Assembly (NCBI RefSeq): GCF_003050705.1
Contig: NZ_QAOG01000008.1
Location: 62,001 to 126,000, forward strand
Direction: 5' to 3'
Origin: Sphingomonas aurantiaca
GTDB lineage: Bacteria > Pseudomonadota > Alphaproteobacteria > Sphingomonadales > Sphingomonadaceae
Length of the DNA stretch: 64,000 bases
Shown here piece by piece: positions 26,334-34,603 of this stretch. Every line of letters starts with the position of its first letter. Positions within the stretch are counted from its first letter, which is position 1. The notes under the pieces were generated by a model. The model was not told the DNA's origin. It saw nothing but the letters and a program-made list of their open reading frames with translations, and ran no database searches. The translations under genes and the position numbers were made by a program.

Positions 26334-26413
26334 GCGAGTTAGGTGCTAGAATTGGCCACGCACGCACCGCCGGAGGACCGATCGAAGCGTCGGGAATCTT
26401 TGCACCTAACTCG
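26334..26413 (+). promoter_or_regulatory. Inverted CACCTAACTCG operator pair upstream of a FAH-family gene
   Basis: Two 12-bp arms, CGAGTTAGGTGC at 26335-26346 and its exact reverse complement at 26402-26413, are separated by 55 bases. They lie between the divergent DUF6152 (-) and FAH-family (+) genes, and the second arm ends 30 bp before the ATG. The same 11 bases recur upstream of the MFS gene at 29600-29610. The pairing suggests a repressor binding two sites, perhaps by looping, and could control both directions. Confidence 0.6.
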
Positions 26414-26443
26414 TCGTGCCGACGCACGCGACAGCGCACGACC

Positions 26444-27433
26444 ATGAAGCTGGCAACACTCAAGGATGGGTCGCCCGACGGCAGGCTGCACGTCGTATCG
26501 CGCGACCTGACGCACACCGTCGCAGCAACCGCGATCACCCCCACGATGCAGACCGCGATCGAGCAGTGGGATCTGGTCGCGGGTGCGCTGGAGGACCTGT
26601 ACGACGCGCTCAACGCCGGCAACGCGCGCGATGCGGCGGCGCTCGACACGTGCCGGCTCGCCGCGCCGCTGCCGCGCGCCTGGCAGTGGCTCGACGCGTC
26701 CGCCTTCCACTCGCATGGCGACCTGCTCGAAAAGGTGTTCGGGCTCGATCCGCCGCCCGAGAAGCGCACCGTGCCCCTGATGTACCAGGGTGCGGGCGAC
26801 GATCTGCTCGGCGCGTGCGACGACGTTCCCCTGCCATCGGAAGAGGATGGGATGGATTTCGAGGCCGAGTTGGTTGCGATCCTCGACCGGGTGCCGATGG
26901 GCACGACGGTCGCGCAGGCCGACCGCCATATCCGCCTGCTGACGATGGCGAACGACACGAGCCTGCGCGCGCTCGCGGCGAAGGATCTGAGGACCGGCTT
27001 CGGCTTTCTGCAATCGAAGGGCGCGACGACGTTCGGACCGGTGGCGGTGACGCCCGACGAACTGGGGGACGCGTGGCGCGACGGCCGGGTCCACTTGCCG
27101 CTCCACATACACTGGAACGACGCGGCGTTCGGCCACCCGGACTGCGGCGCCATGGGCTTCTCGTTCGGCGAGTTGATCAGCCACGCCGCGCGGACGCGCA
27201 ATCTCACGGCGGGCACGCTGATCGGCACGGGCACGATTTCGAATGCGAATTTCCGCGAGGTGGGATCGGCTTGCATTGCCGAGCGTCGCGCGATCGAACT
27301 CGTCGACGAAGGCGCGCCGAGGACGCCCTATCTGAAATTCGGCGACCGCGTGCGCATCGAGATGGTCGACACCGCCGGGCGATCGATCTTCGGCGCGATC
27401 GATCAGACCTATGTCCGTGCCGACATTCGTTAG
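26444..27433 (+). CDS. Fumarylacetoacetate hydrolase-family enzyme
   Basis: The start at 26444 (MKLATLKDGS) leaves 329 residues; an in-frame ATG at 26306 would run across the operator pair. The protein has the FAH fold with an N-terminal lead domain (to about 100) and the catalytic core: MDFEAELVAILD (about 137-148) carries the acidic metal ligands, and TGTISN and GDRVRIEM are near the C-terminus. The size and the VPLMYQGAGDDLLGA stretch fit the bacterial fumarylacetoacetase-like group that hydrolyses C-C bonds of ring-cleavage products. It is followed at 60 bp by the histidinol-dehydrogenase homologue, apparently in the same operon. Confidence 0.85.
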   Translation: MKLATLKDGSPDGRLHVVSRDLTHTVAATAITPTMQTAIEQWDLVAGALEDLYDALNAGNARDAAALDTCRLAAPLPRAWQWLDASAFHSHGDLLEKVFGLDPPPEKRTVPLMYQGAGDDLLGACDDVPLPSEEDGMDFEAELVAILDRVPMGTTVAQADRHIRLLTMANDTSLRALAAKDLRTGFGFLQSKGATTFGPVAVTPDELGDAWRDGRVHLPLHIHWNDAAFGHPDCGAMGFSFGELISHAARTRNLTAGTLIGTGTISNANFREVGSACIAERRAIELVDEGAPRTPYLKFGDRVRIEMVDTAGRSIFGAIDQTYVRADIR

Positions 27434-27493
27434 CCGGAGCCTGATCGGGCCGGCATGCGTCGGCAGATTTCACATAGCATCAAGGAGGTTCGC

Positions 27494-28810
27494 ATGGCGA
27501 TCTATCTGAAGCGCGGCGCGACCGCGGCGGCGAAGGCCGAGACCCATCGCCAGGTTCGCGACACCGTCGAGGCGATCCTCGCGGATATCGAGACGCGCGG
27601 CGATGCGGCGGTCCGCGAACTGTCGATCAAGTTCGATGGCTGGGATCGCGACAGCTATCTGCTGACCCCGCGCGAGATCCAGGACTGCCTCGACCAGCTC
27701 TCCGGGCAGGACCTGAAGGACATCGCGTTCGCGCAGACGCAGGTCCGCAATTTCGCGCAGATCCAGCGCGCCAGCATGACCGACGTCGAGGTCGAGACGC
27801 TGCCGGGCGTCGTGCTGGGCCACAAGACGCTGCCGCTCAACGCCGCGGGTTGCTACGTGCCGGGCGGCAAATATCCCCTGCTCGCCTCCGCGCACATGTC
27901 GGTCATCACCGCCAAGGTCGCCGGCGTTCCCCGCGTCGTGACCTGCGCGCCCCCGTTCAACGGCAAGCCGGCGCCGGCGATCGTCGCGGCGCAGGCGATG
28001 GCGGGCGCGGACGAGATCTATTGCCTTGGCGGGATCCAGGCGGTCGCGGCGATGGGGCTCGGGACGCAGTCGATCGCGCCGGTCGACATCCTTGTCGGCC
28101 CCGGCAACGCGTTCGTCGCCGAAGCCAAGCGTCAGCTGTTCGGTCGCGTGGGCATCGATCTGTTCGCGGGGCCCACCGAGACATTGGTCATCGCGGACGA
28201 GATCGGCTGCGACGGCGAACTCGCCGCGACCGACCTGCTTGGGCAGGCCGAGCACGGCCCCGACAGTCCAGCGATCCTGCTCACCACCAGCCGCGCGCTC
28301 GCCGAGGAGACGATGCGGGAGATCGAGCGGCTCCTGCTGATCCTGCCGACCGCCGAATACGCACGCCGCGCTTGGGACAGCTTCGGCGAGGTCATTATCG
28401 CCGAAGACGATGCCGAGATGGTCCGCATTGCCGACGAGATCGCGTCCGAGCACGTTCAGGTCATGACGCGCGATCCCGACTATTTCCTGCACCACATGAC
28501 CAACTATGGCGCGCTGTTCCTCGGTGCGCGGACCAACGTCGCCTATGGCGACAAGGTGATCGGCACGAACCATACGCTGCCGACCAAGAAGGCCGCGCGG
28601 TATACCGGCGGGCTGTGGGTCGGGAAGTTCCTCAAGACCTGCACGTATCAGCGCGTGCTGACCGACGAGGCATCGGCGATGATCGGCGAATATTGCAGCC
28701 GGCTCTGTGCGCTCGAGGGCTTTGCCGGGCATGGCGAACAGGCCAACATCCGCGTACGTCGCTATGGCGGCCGCAACGTGCCGTACGCCGGAAAGGTTGA
28801 ACCCCGTTGA
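27494..28810 (+). CDS. Histidinol-dehydrogenase-family alcohol dehydrogenase (catabolic paralogue)
   Basis: The start at 27494 has AAGGAGG 6 bases upstream. The 438-residue protein keeps the histidinol dehydrogenase active site: Gln251 and His254 (GQAEHGP), Glu319-His320 (SEHVQVM), Asp353 (GDKVIGTNH) and His413 (AGHGEQA). These align with the known zinc ligands and catalytic pair of HisD. It is not next to any histidine gene but between a FAH-family hydrolase and an SDR, so it more likely oxidises a pathway alcohol to an acid, as HpsN does for a sulfopropanediol. The substrate is unknown; the genome should carry a separate true hisD. Confidence 0.82.
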   Translation: MAIYLKRGATAAAKAETHRQVRDTVEAILADIETRGDAAVRELSIKFDGWDRDSYLLTPREIQDCLDQLSGQDLKDIAFAQTQVRNFAQIQRASMTDVEVETLPGVVLGHKTLPLNAAGCYVPGGKYPLLASAHMSVITAKVAGVPRVVTCAPPFNGKPAPAIVAAQAMAGADEIYCLGGIQAVAAMGLGTQSIAPVDILVGPGNAFVAEAKRQLFGRVGIDLFAGPTETLVIADEIGCDGELAATDLLGQAEHGPDSPAILLTTSRALAEETMREIERLLLILPTAEYARRAWDSFGEVIIAEDDAEMVRIADEIASEHVQVMTRDPDYFLHHMTNYGALFLGARTNVAYGDKVIGTNHTLPTKKAARYTGGLWVGKFLKTCTYQRVLTDEASAMIGEYCSRLCALEGFAGHGEQANIRVRRYGGRNVPYAGKVEPR

Positions 28811-29571
28811 CCCTCCCCGTCACGCCCAGTTTCCGGCTCGATGGCCGCCGCGCCGTGGTGACGGGCGCAGGCCGTGGCATCGGGCTCGCCAGCGCGGCCG
28901 CCTTGGCCGAGGCGGGGGCGGACGTGACGCTGGTCGCGCGCAGCCTCGACGAGATCCAGGCCGCCGCCGCCGAGATTGTCGCCGCGGGGGGGCGTGCGGT
29001 TGCGGCACGGCTCGACGTCACCGATCTCAGCGCGGTCGCGTGGTTCTTTGCCGAGCGCCCCGCGTTCGACATCCTTGTCAACAATGCCGGGACCAACCGG
29101 CCGATGTCGATGATCGACGTCGCCGAGGCCGACTTCGACGCAGTCCTCGACCTGAACCTGAAGAGCAGCTTCTTCGTCGCGCAGGCCGTCGTCCGGCGGA
29201 TGATCGAGGATGGCGTGCCCGGTTCGCTGATCCACATGGGATCGCAGATGGGGCATGTCGGCGGGATCAACCGATCGCTGTACTGCGCCTCCAAATGGGG
29301 GCTGGAGGGCATGAACAAGGCGTTCGCGCTGGATCTCGCGCAGCACCGGATCCGCTCGAACACGATCGCGCCGACCTTCATCGAGACACCGCTGACCAGG
29401 CCGTATTTCGAAGACGGGGCGTTCAGGTCCGGCGTGCTCGAAAAGATCAAGCTCGGCCGCCTCGGACAGGTGACCGACCTGATGGGCGCAGTCCTGTTCC
29501 TGGCATCGGATGCCTCCGCGATGATGACCGGCACCAGCCTGATCGTCGACGGCGGCTGGACCGCGGACTGA
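28807..29571 (+). CDS. Short-chain dehydrogenase/reductase
   Basis: A 254-residue classical SDR with a TTG start overlapping the previous stop (TTGA). It has the Rossmann motif TGAGRGIG (residues 19-26), NNAG (about 95), the active-site Ser in HMGSQMG and Tyr-Lys in YCASK, and a C-terminal GGWTAD. The cofactor is NAD(P), probably NAD since no basic residue follows the second strand in the NADP-specific place. It is co-transcribed with the HisD homologue and the FAH-family enzyme and probably oxidises or reduces a side-chain alcohol or ketone. Confidence 0.88.
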   Translation: MTLPVTPSFRLDGRRAVVTGAGRGIGLASAAALAEAGADVTLVARSLDEIQAAAAEIVAAGGRAVAARLDVTDLSAVAWFFAERPAFDILVNNAGTNRPMSMIDVAEADFDAVLDLNLKSSFFVAQAVVRRMIEDGVPGSLIHMGSQMGHVGGINRSLYCASKWGLEGMNKAFALDLAQHRIRSNTIAPTFIETPLTRPYFEDGAFRSGVLEKIKLGRLGQVTDLMGAVLFLASDASAMMTGTSLIVDGGWTAD

Positions 29572-29589
29572 CGTCCGCCGCCCTCGCGC

Positions 29590-29611
29590 CGAGTATTTAC
29601 ACCTAACTCGG
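29590..29611 (+). promoter_or_regulatory. CACCTAACTCG operator upstream of the MFS gene
   Basis: The 11-mer CACCTAACTCG at 29600-29610 repeats exactly the element at 26403-26413 and, inverted, at 26335-26345. Here it is also the right half of CGAGT-11-ACTCG (29590-29610). It lies about 115 bp before the MFS start, so the transporter and the FAH/HisD/SDR operon probably share a regulator. Confidence 0.55.
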
Positions 29612-29723
29612 GCGCCTCCCCCAACCTACGCCGACCCGATGCATCCGGCAGGACTCCGCCTGATCGCGCCCCACGGCTTGCGATCACGCGCGACGTCCGG
29701 CCTCGTCGAGGAAAGGCACGCCT

Positions 29724-30932
29724 ATGATCACCGCTGAACGCCAGGCCGGCACCTTACAGGGCATCTTGCTGCTCCTGCCAATTACGATGGCGGTCATGGG
29801 CCTTATCGTGCTGGTGCCGATTCTGCCTGCGATGATGGCGCATTACCGTGACGTCCCCGGCTTCGACTATCTGATCCCGCTGATGCTGACCCTGCCGGCG
29901 TTGTGCGTGGCGGTGCTCTCGCCCGTCGCCGGCGTCGTCGTCGACTTTTTCGGGCGGCGCAAGACTTGCATCGGCGCGCTGGTGATCTACTCGATCGTCG
30001 GCATCCTGCCGATCTTCCTCGAAAGCCTGAGCGCGATCATCATCAGCCGCGTGGTGCTCGGCGCGATGGAGGCGCTCGTCGTGATCTCCAGCACGACGCT
30101 GATCGGCGACTATTTCCACGGTCGGGACCGTGAGAAATGGCTCGCCAACCAGACCGCGGTCGCCTCGCTATCGTCGATCTTCCTTGCGCTGCTGGGCGGC
30201 GCCCTCGGCAGCTTTGGCTGGCGCGGTGCCTTCGCCGCCTACGGCGTCAGCATCGTCTTCGCGATCGCCCTCCTCCTCTGGACCTGGGAACCGCGCAAGA
30301 GCGACGAGCCGCTCGAGGAGTTCGCCGCACCCGGCGCCCGCTTCCCCTGGAGCACCATCCTGCCGATCTCGCTGCTCGCGATCTTCGGCGGCACGATGTT
30401 CTTCACGATGCAGATCCAGGTCAGCAGCATGCTGAGCGAATATTATGGGATCAGCTCAACGAGCGCGCTCGGCCTCTACAGCGGGCTGGCCGGCCTGTCG
30501 GTCGCGGCCGGAACATTGCTCTACCGGCGTTTTACCGCGCGTTTCATCACGCCGACCCAGCTGCTGATCGCGTTCGGGCTGCTCGGCGTGTCGTACGTGC
30601 TGATGAACTATTCGCCGACGCCGCAGCTGTTCACGACATGGCTGGTCGTGAACCAGATTGGCTCGGGCATGCTGCTGCCCGCGCTGGTCGTCTCGGCGAT
30701 GGGCCGACTGCCGTTCGAGGTTCGCGGTCGCGGCACGGGGATGTTCATGAGCGGATGGTGGCTCGGCCAGCCGCTGAGCAGCCAGGCGGTCGCGTTCATG
30801 CGTGGCCACAATGGTGGCGACCTGCCGGCGACGTTGCAGATCCTTGGCATCCTGTGCCTCGTCGCGGCCGCGATCGCGCTCGCCAGCCGCTTCCGCGGAT
30901 CGTCGCGTACGGAGGCGTCGGCGGTAGGCTGA
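29724..30932 (+). CDS. MFS transporter
   Basis: A 402-residue major facilitator with about twelve hydrophobic segments and the loop 2-3 motif DFFGRRKT (about 73-80). GAMEALVVISSTTLIGDYF and EVRGRGTGMFMS in the second half fit drug or metabolite carriers. The ATG follows GAGGAAAGG. It probably imports or exports the island's substrate or an intermediate; the operator shared with the FAH operon supports a link to that pathway. It is convergent with the next gene, 18 bp away. Confidence 0.88.
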   Translation: MITAERQAGTLQGILLLLPITMAVMGLIVLVPILPAMMAHYRDVPGFDYLIPLMLTLPALCVAVLSPVAGVVVDFFGRRKTCIGALVIYSIVGILPIFLESLSAIIISRVVLGAMEALVVISSTTLIGDYFHGRDREKWLANQTAVASLSSIFLALLGGALGSFGWRGAFAAYGVSIVFAIALLLWTWEPRKSDEPLEEFAAPGARFPWSTILPISLLAIFGGTMFFTMQIQVSSMLSEYYGISSTSALGLYSGLAGLSVAAGTLLYRRFTARFITPTQLLIAFGLLGVSYVLMNYSPTPQLFTTWLVVNQIGSGMLLPALVVSAMGRLPFEVRGRGTGMFMSGWWLGQPLSSQAVAFMRGHNGGDLPATLQILGILCLVAAAIALASRFRGSSRTEASAVG

Positions 30933-30950
30933 CGAAACGCTCGCTTCAGC

Positions 30951-31436
30951 TCAGCGTGCTGCGGTCCAGGGCTGCAGGATTTCGGGTGGGGGCCCTTTGA
31001 TCTCGGCGACCAGCCCGCTCGCGTCGAGCACGTAGAGCAGGCAGCCGCGGATCGTCTGGACCTCGCCGGCCTTGAGCGGGCGCCCGAAGATCGTCGTGTC
31101 GGCGCAATCCCGAATGCAGCGGACCTCGCTGCGCACTTCGGCCGCGGCGCCGGTGCGGTCGGAACAGAAGAACGTCACGGCGAGCCGCTCCTTCACGAAA
31201 GGACGCTGACGCGCATAGAAATCAAGCACGCCGGCGCGGCCGCGGATGTTCATCACGAACCGGATATCGTCCGCATAATAGTCGACGAACCGCAGATCGC
31301 CGGCGTTCATCAGACCGATATAGCGATCATACGCGGTCCGATCGAACCGCGCGGCCGACGATTCCGCCACCGCGGCCAACGGCACCAATGCCGCCGCGCC
31401 GAGCAGCAACGCGCGGCGATCGGGGCCTGCGTTCAC
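30951..31436 (-). CDS. SnoaL-like (NTF2-fold) protein with an export signal
   Basis: A 161-residue protein with a GTG start. It begins MNAGPDRRALLLGAAAL, a twin-arginine-like signal, followed by an NTF2-type domain (YDRYIGLMNAGDLRFVDYYADDIRF). Four cysteines occur between about residues 87 and 132, unusual for this fold, and could form disulfides in the periplasm. It is 10 bp downstream of an SDR and probably in one operon with the SDR and the dioxygenase. The role is unknown. Confidence 0.7.
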   Translation of the reverse strand: MNAGPDRRALLLGAAALVPLAAVAESSAARFDRTAYDRYIGLMNAGDLRFVDYYADDIRFVMNIRGRAGVLDFYARQRPFVKERLAVTFFCSDRTGAAAEVRSEVRCIRDCADTTIFGRPLKAGEVQTIRGCLLYVLDASGLVAEIKGPPPEILQPWTAAR

Positions 31437-31446
31437 GATCGCCGTT

Positions 31447-32271
31447 TTACCCCTGCCCCGTCAGATGCAGCCCGATCTTCTCCATCGGCGCGAGCGCCTG
31501 GAGGATCGGCGGCAGGATCGGCACGACCTCGGCACCCGCGGTATAGCGCAGCATCGGCTCGGCATCGGTCGCTGCGGCCAGTAGCGCGGTCACGACCGGC
31601 GTGATGTCTTCGGGCGCCTTGGCCTCCAGCCCATCGAAGTTGCGGTTGAAGTTCGCTGCCGCTGCCGCGTACGGCGCGCTTGCCGCGCGATCGAGCGACT
31701 TTTGCGGCAGCGCCGTCTTGAACGGCCCGGGCATGACGCTGACCACCTGGACACCAAAGCCGCGCGTCTCGATGTTGAGTGCGGCAGTCGCCGTGTCCAG
31801 AGCATGCTTGCTGGCGCAATATGCCCCCATGAACGGCGTCTTCATGAGCGCCGCGACGGACGTCACGTTGATGACCCGTCCCGCACCCTGCGCGCGCATG
31901 ATCGGCAGCACCCGCCGGATCAGGTCGAGCGGACCGAACAGGTTCGTCTCGAACATCGTGCGCCATTGGCTGTCGGGGGTATCCTCGACCGAGCCGCGCG
32001 CGCCGACGCCGGCATTGTTGACCAGAATGTCGATGCGGCCGAACTGCTCGACCACGAAATCGACGATCCCCTGGCGCATCGTGGCATCGGTCACGTCGAG
32101 CGGCGCGATTACGAAATCGGTTGGCTTCGCGTGCGCGATTGCCTTGAGCCGCGCCGATGCCGCCTCGGGCCTGCGCATCGTCGCGACGACCTGATAGCCG
32201 CGCTCGGCAAACGCCAGCGCACTGGCCTCGCCAAAGCCCGAGCTGCAACCGGTAATCAGTACGACCGGCAT
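31447..32271 (-). CDS. Short-chain dehydrogenase/reductase
   Basis: A 274-residue classical SDR: TGCSSGFG (residues 7-14), NNAGVG (about 90), a Ser in NVTSVAAL, YCASKHA for the Tyr-Lys pair and MPGPFKT after it. The TGCSSGFG motif and an Arg at the end of strand 2 (TMRRPEA) suggest NADP(H), as in 17-beta-hydroxysteroid-dehydrogenase-like SDRs. It follows the dioxygenase gene at 45 bp and is likely co-transcribed with it. Confidence 0.88.
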   Translation of the reverse strand: MPVVLITGCSSGFGEASALAFAERGYQVVATMRRPEAASARLKAIAHAKPTDFVIAPLDVTDATMRQGIVDFVVEQFGRIDILVNNAGVGARGSVEDTPDSQWRTMFETNLFGPLDLIRRVLPIMRAQGAGRVINVTSVAALMKTPFMGAYCASKHALDTATAALNIETRGFGVQVVSVMPGPFKTALPQKSLDRAASAPYAAAAANFNRNFDGLEAKAPEDITPVVTALLAAATDAEPMLRYTAGAEVVPILPPILQALAPMEKIGLHLTGQG

Positions 32272-32316
32272 AGCGGCATTCCCTTTGTGAACAGCAGAGG
32301 TTGCTGGTGCAGCGCG

Positions 32317-33267
32317 TTACTTGCCGAGTTTTTCGAGCACCGGGTTGGGCGGTCCCCATTGGCCGCCAAGAAGCTGATCGAGACCCGCGATGCCGCCGCC
32401 ATCGGCGGTGCGCAGTTGATCGCCATCGGTCCAATGCTCGATCTCGTGACCCCAAGGATCATTCCAATAGTCGAAGATCTGGCTTCCCAGAATGTGCCGG
32501 CCGACACCCCAATGCTGATGCCACCCCGCCTGGATCAGGAAATCATGCCCCGCCATCAGGTCGTCGACGTCCGCCACCTCGAACGCCGAGTGCATGAACT
32601 CGGGCGGCCCCTTGGGCGGCTCGAACAGGAAGATGGTGTGGTGATCGCACGGTTCATCGCCCCGATCGGCGCGCATGAAGGCACCGATCGCGACGCCCGG
32701 CTCGGGCTGGATCTCGTCCGACGTGACGAATCCGAACCGCTCCTTGTACCACTGCTCGGACCGCCGAAAATTGGATACGCCGAACACGCAGTGACCAAGC
32801 CGCTGGACGTGCGACGCCCCCTGCCGAACCCGGCGGAAGCTCCCGATGCGAGGATGTTCGCCGCCGTGATTCCACGGCATCGGATAGGACAGCGTCCGTT
32901 CGACCTGCGGCAGCGTCGCCTGCTCGGCGACCGCCTCGATCAGGAATCCGTCCGGGTCGGTGAGCCGCACCACGAGCCCACCGCCGGGAGCATCGAGCGG
33001 CTCGACCGAGGCGCCGTCATGTGCCGCCAGCGCTTCGAGATCGGCGCGGTCGCGAACCCAGATCCCCAGCGCCTTGAAACCTGGTTCACCGAGCTCGGTC
33101 GCATGGACGAACGGCGCGCGGCCGGTGCCGCGCATGAACAAGCGATTGGACGCCTGATCGGACACCGAGTCGACCATACCGAAGTCCAGCAGGAAATTCT
33201 GCATCTTGGCGAGGTCGGGCGCGCTGAAGCGCACATACGCCACATCCACTGCTTTCGCGATGCTCAT
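32317..33267 (-). CDS. Extradiol ring-cleavage dioxygenase (VOC/glyoxalase fold)
   Basis: The start at 33267 (MSIAKAVDVA) removes a 30-residue basic tail of the longer frame. The 316-residue protein has two VOC domains (about 6-115 and 155-280) as in type I extradiol dioxygenases such as BphC. Likely iron ligands are His159 (LGHCVFG), His226 (FMHSAFE) and Glu275 or Glu277 (HEIEHW). It probably opens a catechol ring in the meta position. It is the first gene of an operon with an SDR and a SnoaL-like protein, and one of the four 37-bp promoter/operator elements lies 105 bp upstream. Confidence 0.83.
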   Translation of the reverse strand: MSIAKAVDVAYVRFSAPDLAKMQNFLLDFGMVDSVSDQASNRLFMRGTGRAPFVHATELGEPGFKALGIWVRDRADLEALAAHDGASVEPLDAPGGGLVVRLTDPDGFLIEAVAEQATLPQVERTLSYPMPWNHGGEHPRIGSFRRVRQGASHVQRLGHCVFGVSNFRRSEQWYKERFGFVTSDEIQPEPGVAIGAFMRADRGDEPCDHHTIFLFEPPKGPPEFMHSAFEVADVDDLMAGHDFLIQAGWHQHWGVGRHILGSQIFDYWNDPWGHEIEHWTDGDQLRTADGGGIAGLDQLLGGQWGPPNPVLEKLGK

Positions 33268-33371
33268 TGGTGATCCACTCCGCGTTGTTGCCGCACCTTT
33301 TCGCGCGCGCAGGCTTCGGGGGCGGGGCAATCGCGGCGGCCCGAAACCGGCCGCCATTCGCCCTGCTGATT

Positions 33372-33408
33372 ATGGGCTATATAGTCATTATTAGACTATA
33401 TGGTCAAT
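33372..33408 (-). promoter_or_regulatory. 37-bp conserved promoter/operator element, copy A
   Basis: Read on the minus strand it contains TTGACC, then 17 bases ending in ATGA, then CTATAT, as a -35/-10 pair would. It matches copy C (42624-42660) at 26 of 37 positions without gaps. It points at the dioxygenase operon, whose start is 105 bp away. The left half is the most diverged of the four copies. Confidence 0.6.
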
Positions 33409-33462
33409 TTAAACCTGCCGATTTATCAGTCTTCCATGGCGTTCGCGTAGCATGGCGATCGG

Positions 33463-33978
33463 TCAGGCGAGCGGGTAGGAATAGCCGATCCAGCGACCGA
33501 GGAAGACGATCACCAGCCAGAGCGTGAGCGAGCTGAACCCGGCGATTTTGGCGGCGCGCGGCGTCGGCAGCCGGTCGTCCCAGTCGCCGATCTTCCGGTA
33601 CGCGGTCATGTGGAAGATCGCCATGTTGATCCCCGCGATCAGGATCGTCAGCAGTTTGAAGCGGAACGGCATGCTCTGGTAATAGCCGGTCGCGTTGGAC
33701 AGGAAGAGCAACGTCCCCGAGATCAGCGCCAGCACGAAGGCGACCCAGGTGAAGGGCAGCATGTCGACGATCAGTTGACGCGCACCGCGGCGGTGCGAGG
33801 CCACGCCGATCAGCCGCAGGTCGACGATCGCGATCGTGCCGACGACCGCCGTGATCATCAGGACGTGGACGCTCTCGATCCACGGAAATAGCGTCGCGCT
33901 CTCGCGAATGGTGGTCCCGATCGTGGAATCGTACAGCGTCTGCATGAGCGCGTTGGGCGGCACGGTGTCCGGCATCAT
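33463..33978 (-). CDS. DUF6644-like small membrane protein
   Basis: A 171-residue protein with four hydrophobic segments. Its N-terminal part (STIGTTIRESATLFPWIESVH) and IVDLRLIGV match the pattern of the paralogue at 34007 (STAIRETSWIIPGVQSIH, IVMDLRLAGV). The ATG at 33978 follows GGAG at 8 bases. It lies 28 bp downstream of that paralogue, so the two probably form an operon and may form a heteromer. The histidine after the first amphipathic segment and others in the helices could bind heme, but this is a guess. DUF6644 is my best family match. Confidence 0.65.
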   Translation of the reverse strand: MMPDTVPPNALMQTLYDSTIGTTIRESATLFPWIESVHVLMITAVVGTIAIVDLRLIGVASHRRGARQLIVDMLPFTWVAFVLALISGTLLFLSNATGYYQSMPFRFKLLTILIAGINMAIFHMTAYRKIGDWDDRLPTPRAAKIAGFSSLTLWLVIVFLGRWIGYSYPLA

Positions 33979-34006
33979 GGCATGGTCTCCGGAAAAATAG
34001 GGGGTG

Positions 34007-34495
34007 TCACTGGTAGTAGGCGATCCAGCGACCGCAGAAGACGACCGCCACCCAGATCGCGAGCGAGGCCCAGGCCAGCGGCTTCACCAATGCGGCGGCG
34101 CGTGTGTGCTCGATGCGGTAATCGGGGTGCAGGATCGGGTAGCGGAACAGCAGGGTCAGCACGAAGCCGGTGAGCACCAGCGCCATCTTCGCCCAGAACA
34201 CCGGGTTCATCAGCACGCGATAGGGCTCGCCGAGACCGAGGACGAACCCGCTCGCCAGCAGCAGCGCGAGCGACGACCACATCCACGGCAGATGCCGCTT
34301 CGCCACCGCGCGCGGCGCCTCGTCGGTCGCCAGCACGCCCGCCAGCCGCAGGTCCATCACGATCGCCGCGCCGACGACGCCTGCGATCGCGATGATGTGG
34401 ATGCTCTGCACCCCGGGGATGATCCAGCTGGTCTCGCGGATCGCCGTGCTGAGCGGGGTGCCGTAAAGGTGGTTGGCGAACTTTGCGACTGACAT
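34007..34495 (-). CDS. DUF6644-like small membrane protein
   Basis: A 162-residue protein with four membrane segments. Residues 1 to about 119 are almost identical to the protein at 43502, because the gene lies in a 372-bp duplicated segment. This copy is complete: it continues through HPDYRIEHTRAAAL into a last helix ending GRWIAYYQ, a sequence kept in its other paralogue as GRWIGYSY. It is therefore the likely source copy. It precedes the second DUF6644 gene by 28 bp. Confidence 0.7.
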   Translation of the reverse strand: MSVAKFANHLYGTPLSTAIRETSWIIPGVQSIHIIAIAGVVGAAIVMDLRLAGVLATDEAPRAVAKRHLPWMWSSLALLLASGFVLGLGEPYRVLMNPVFWAKMALVLTGFVLTLLFRYPILHPDYRIEHTRAAALVKPLAWASLAIWVAVVFCGRWIAYYQ

Positions 34496-34511
34496 GGTCT
34501 GCTATCCTAAG
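34140..34511. repeat. 372-bp direct repeat, copy 1
   Basis: Nearly identical (roughly 96 percent by eye, about 15 substitutions and no gaps) to 43749-44120 in the same orientation. It covers the first 119 codons and the leader of the DUF6644-like gene. The two copies are 9.2 kb apart and flank a block with a SnoaL/DUF6152 module, GntR, YceI, decarboxylase, monooxygenase and TetR genes. Confidence 0.92.
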
Positions 34512-34534
34512 ATGTGCGCGTATCCCGAGAGCCC

Positions 34535-34558
34535 CGAGCCTCGCATGATGGAGGCTCG
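34535..34558 (-). terminator. Hairpin after the module 2 SnoaL gene
   Basis: An 8-bp perfect stem (CGAGCCTC with GAGGCTCG, loop of 8) lies 46-69 bases beyond the SnoaL stop on the minus strand. There is no T tract. It may end module 2 transcription before the DUF6644 genes. Confidence 0.45.
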
Positions 34559-34603
34559 TGTCGACGACGCTCCTGTCGGAGATGCTGCTGACGGCGCGGC
34601 GCT

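Noticed and set aside
27494..28810. Assignment as the housekeeping histidine-biosynthesis gene hisD
   Set aside because: Active-site residues match, but there are no other his genes nearby and the gene sits in a catabolic operon, so a paralogue is more likely.
28807..29571. A sulfonate (DHPS) degradation operon from the HisD-homologue plus SDR pair
   Set aside because: No sulfolactate sulfo-lyase, racemase pair or sulfonate carrier is seen, and the neighbours are aromatic-pathway enzymes.
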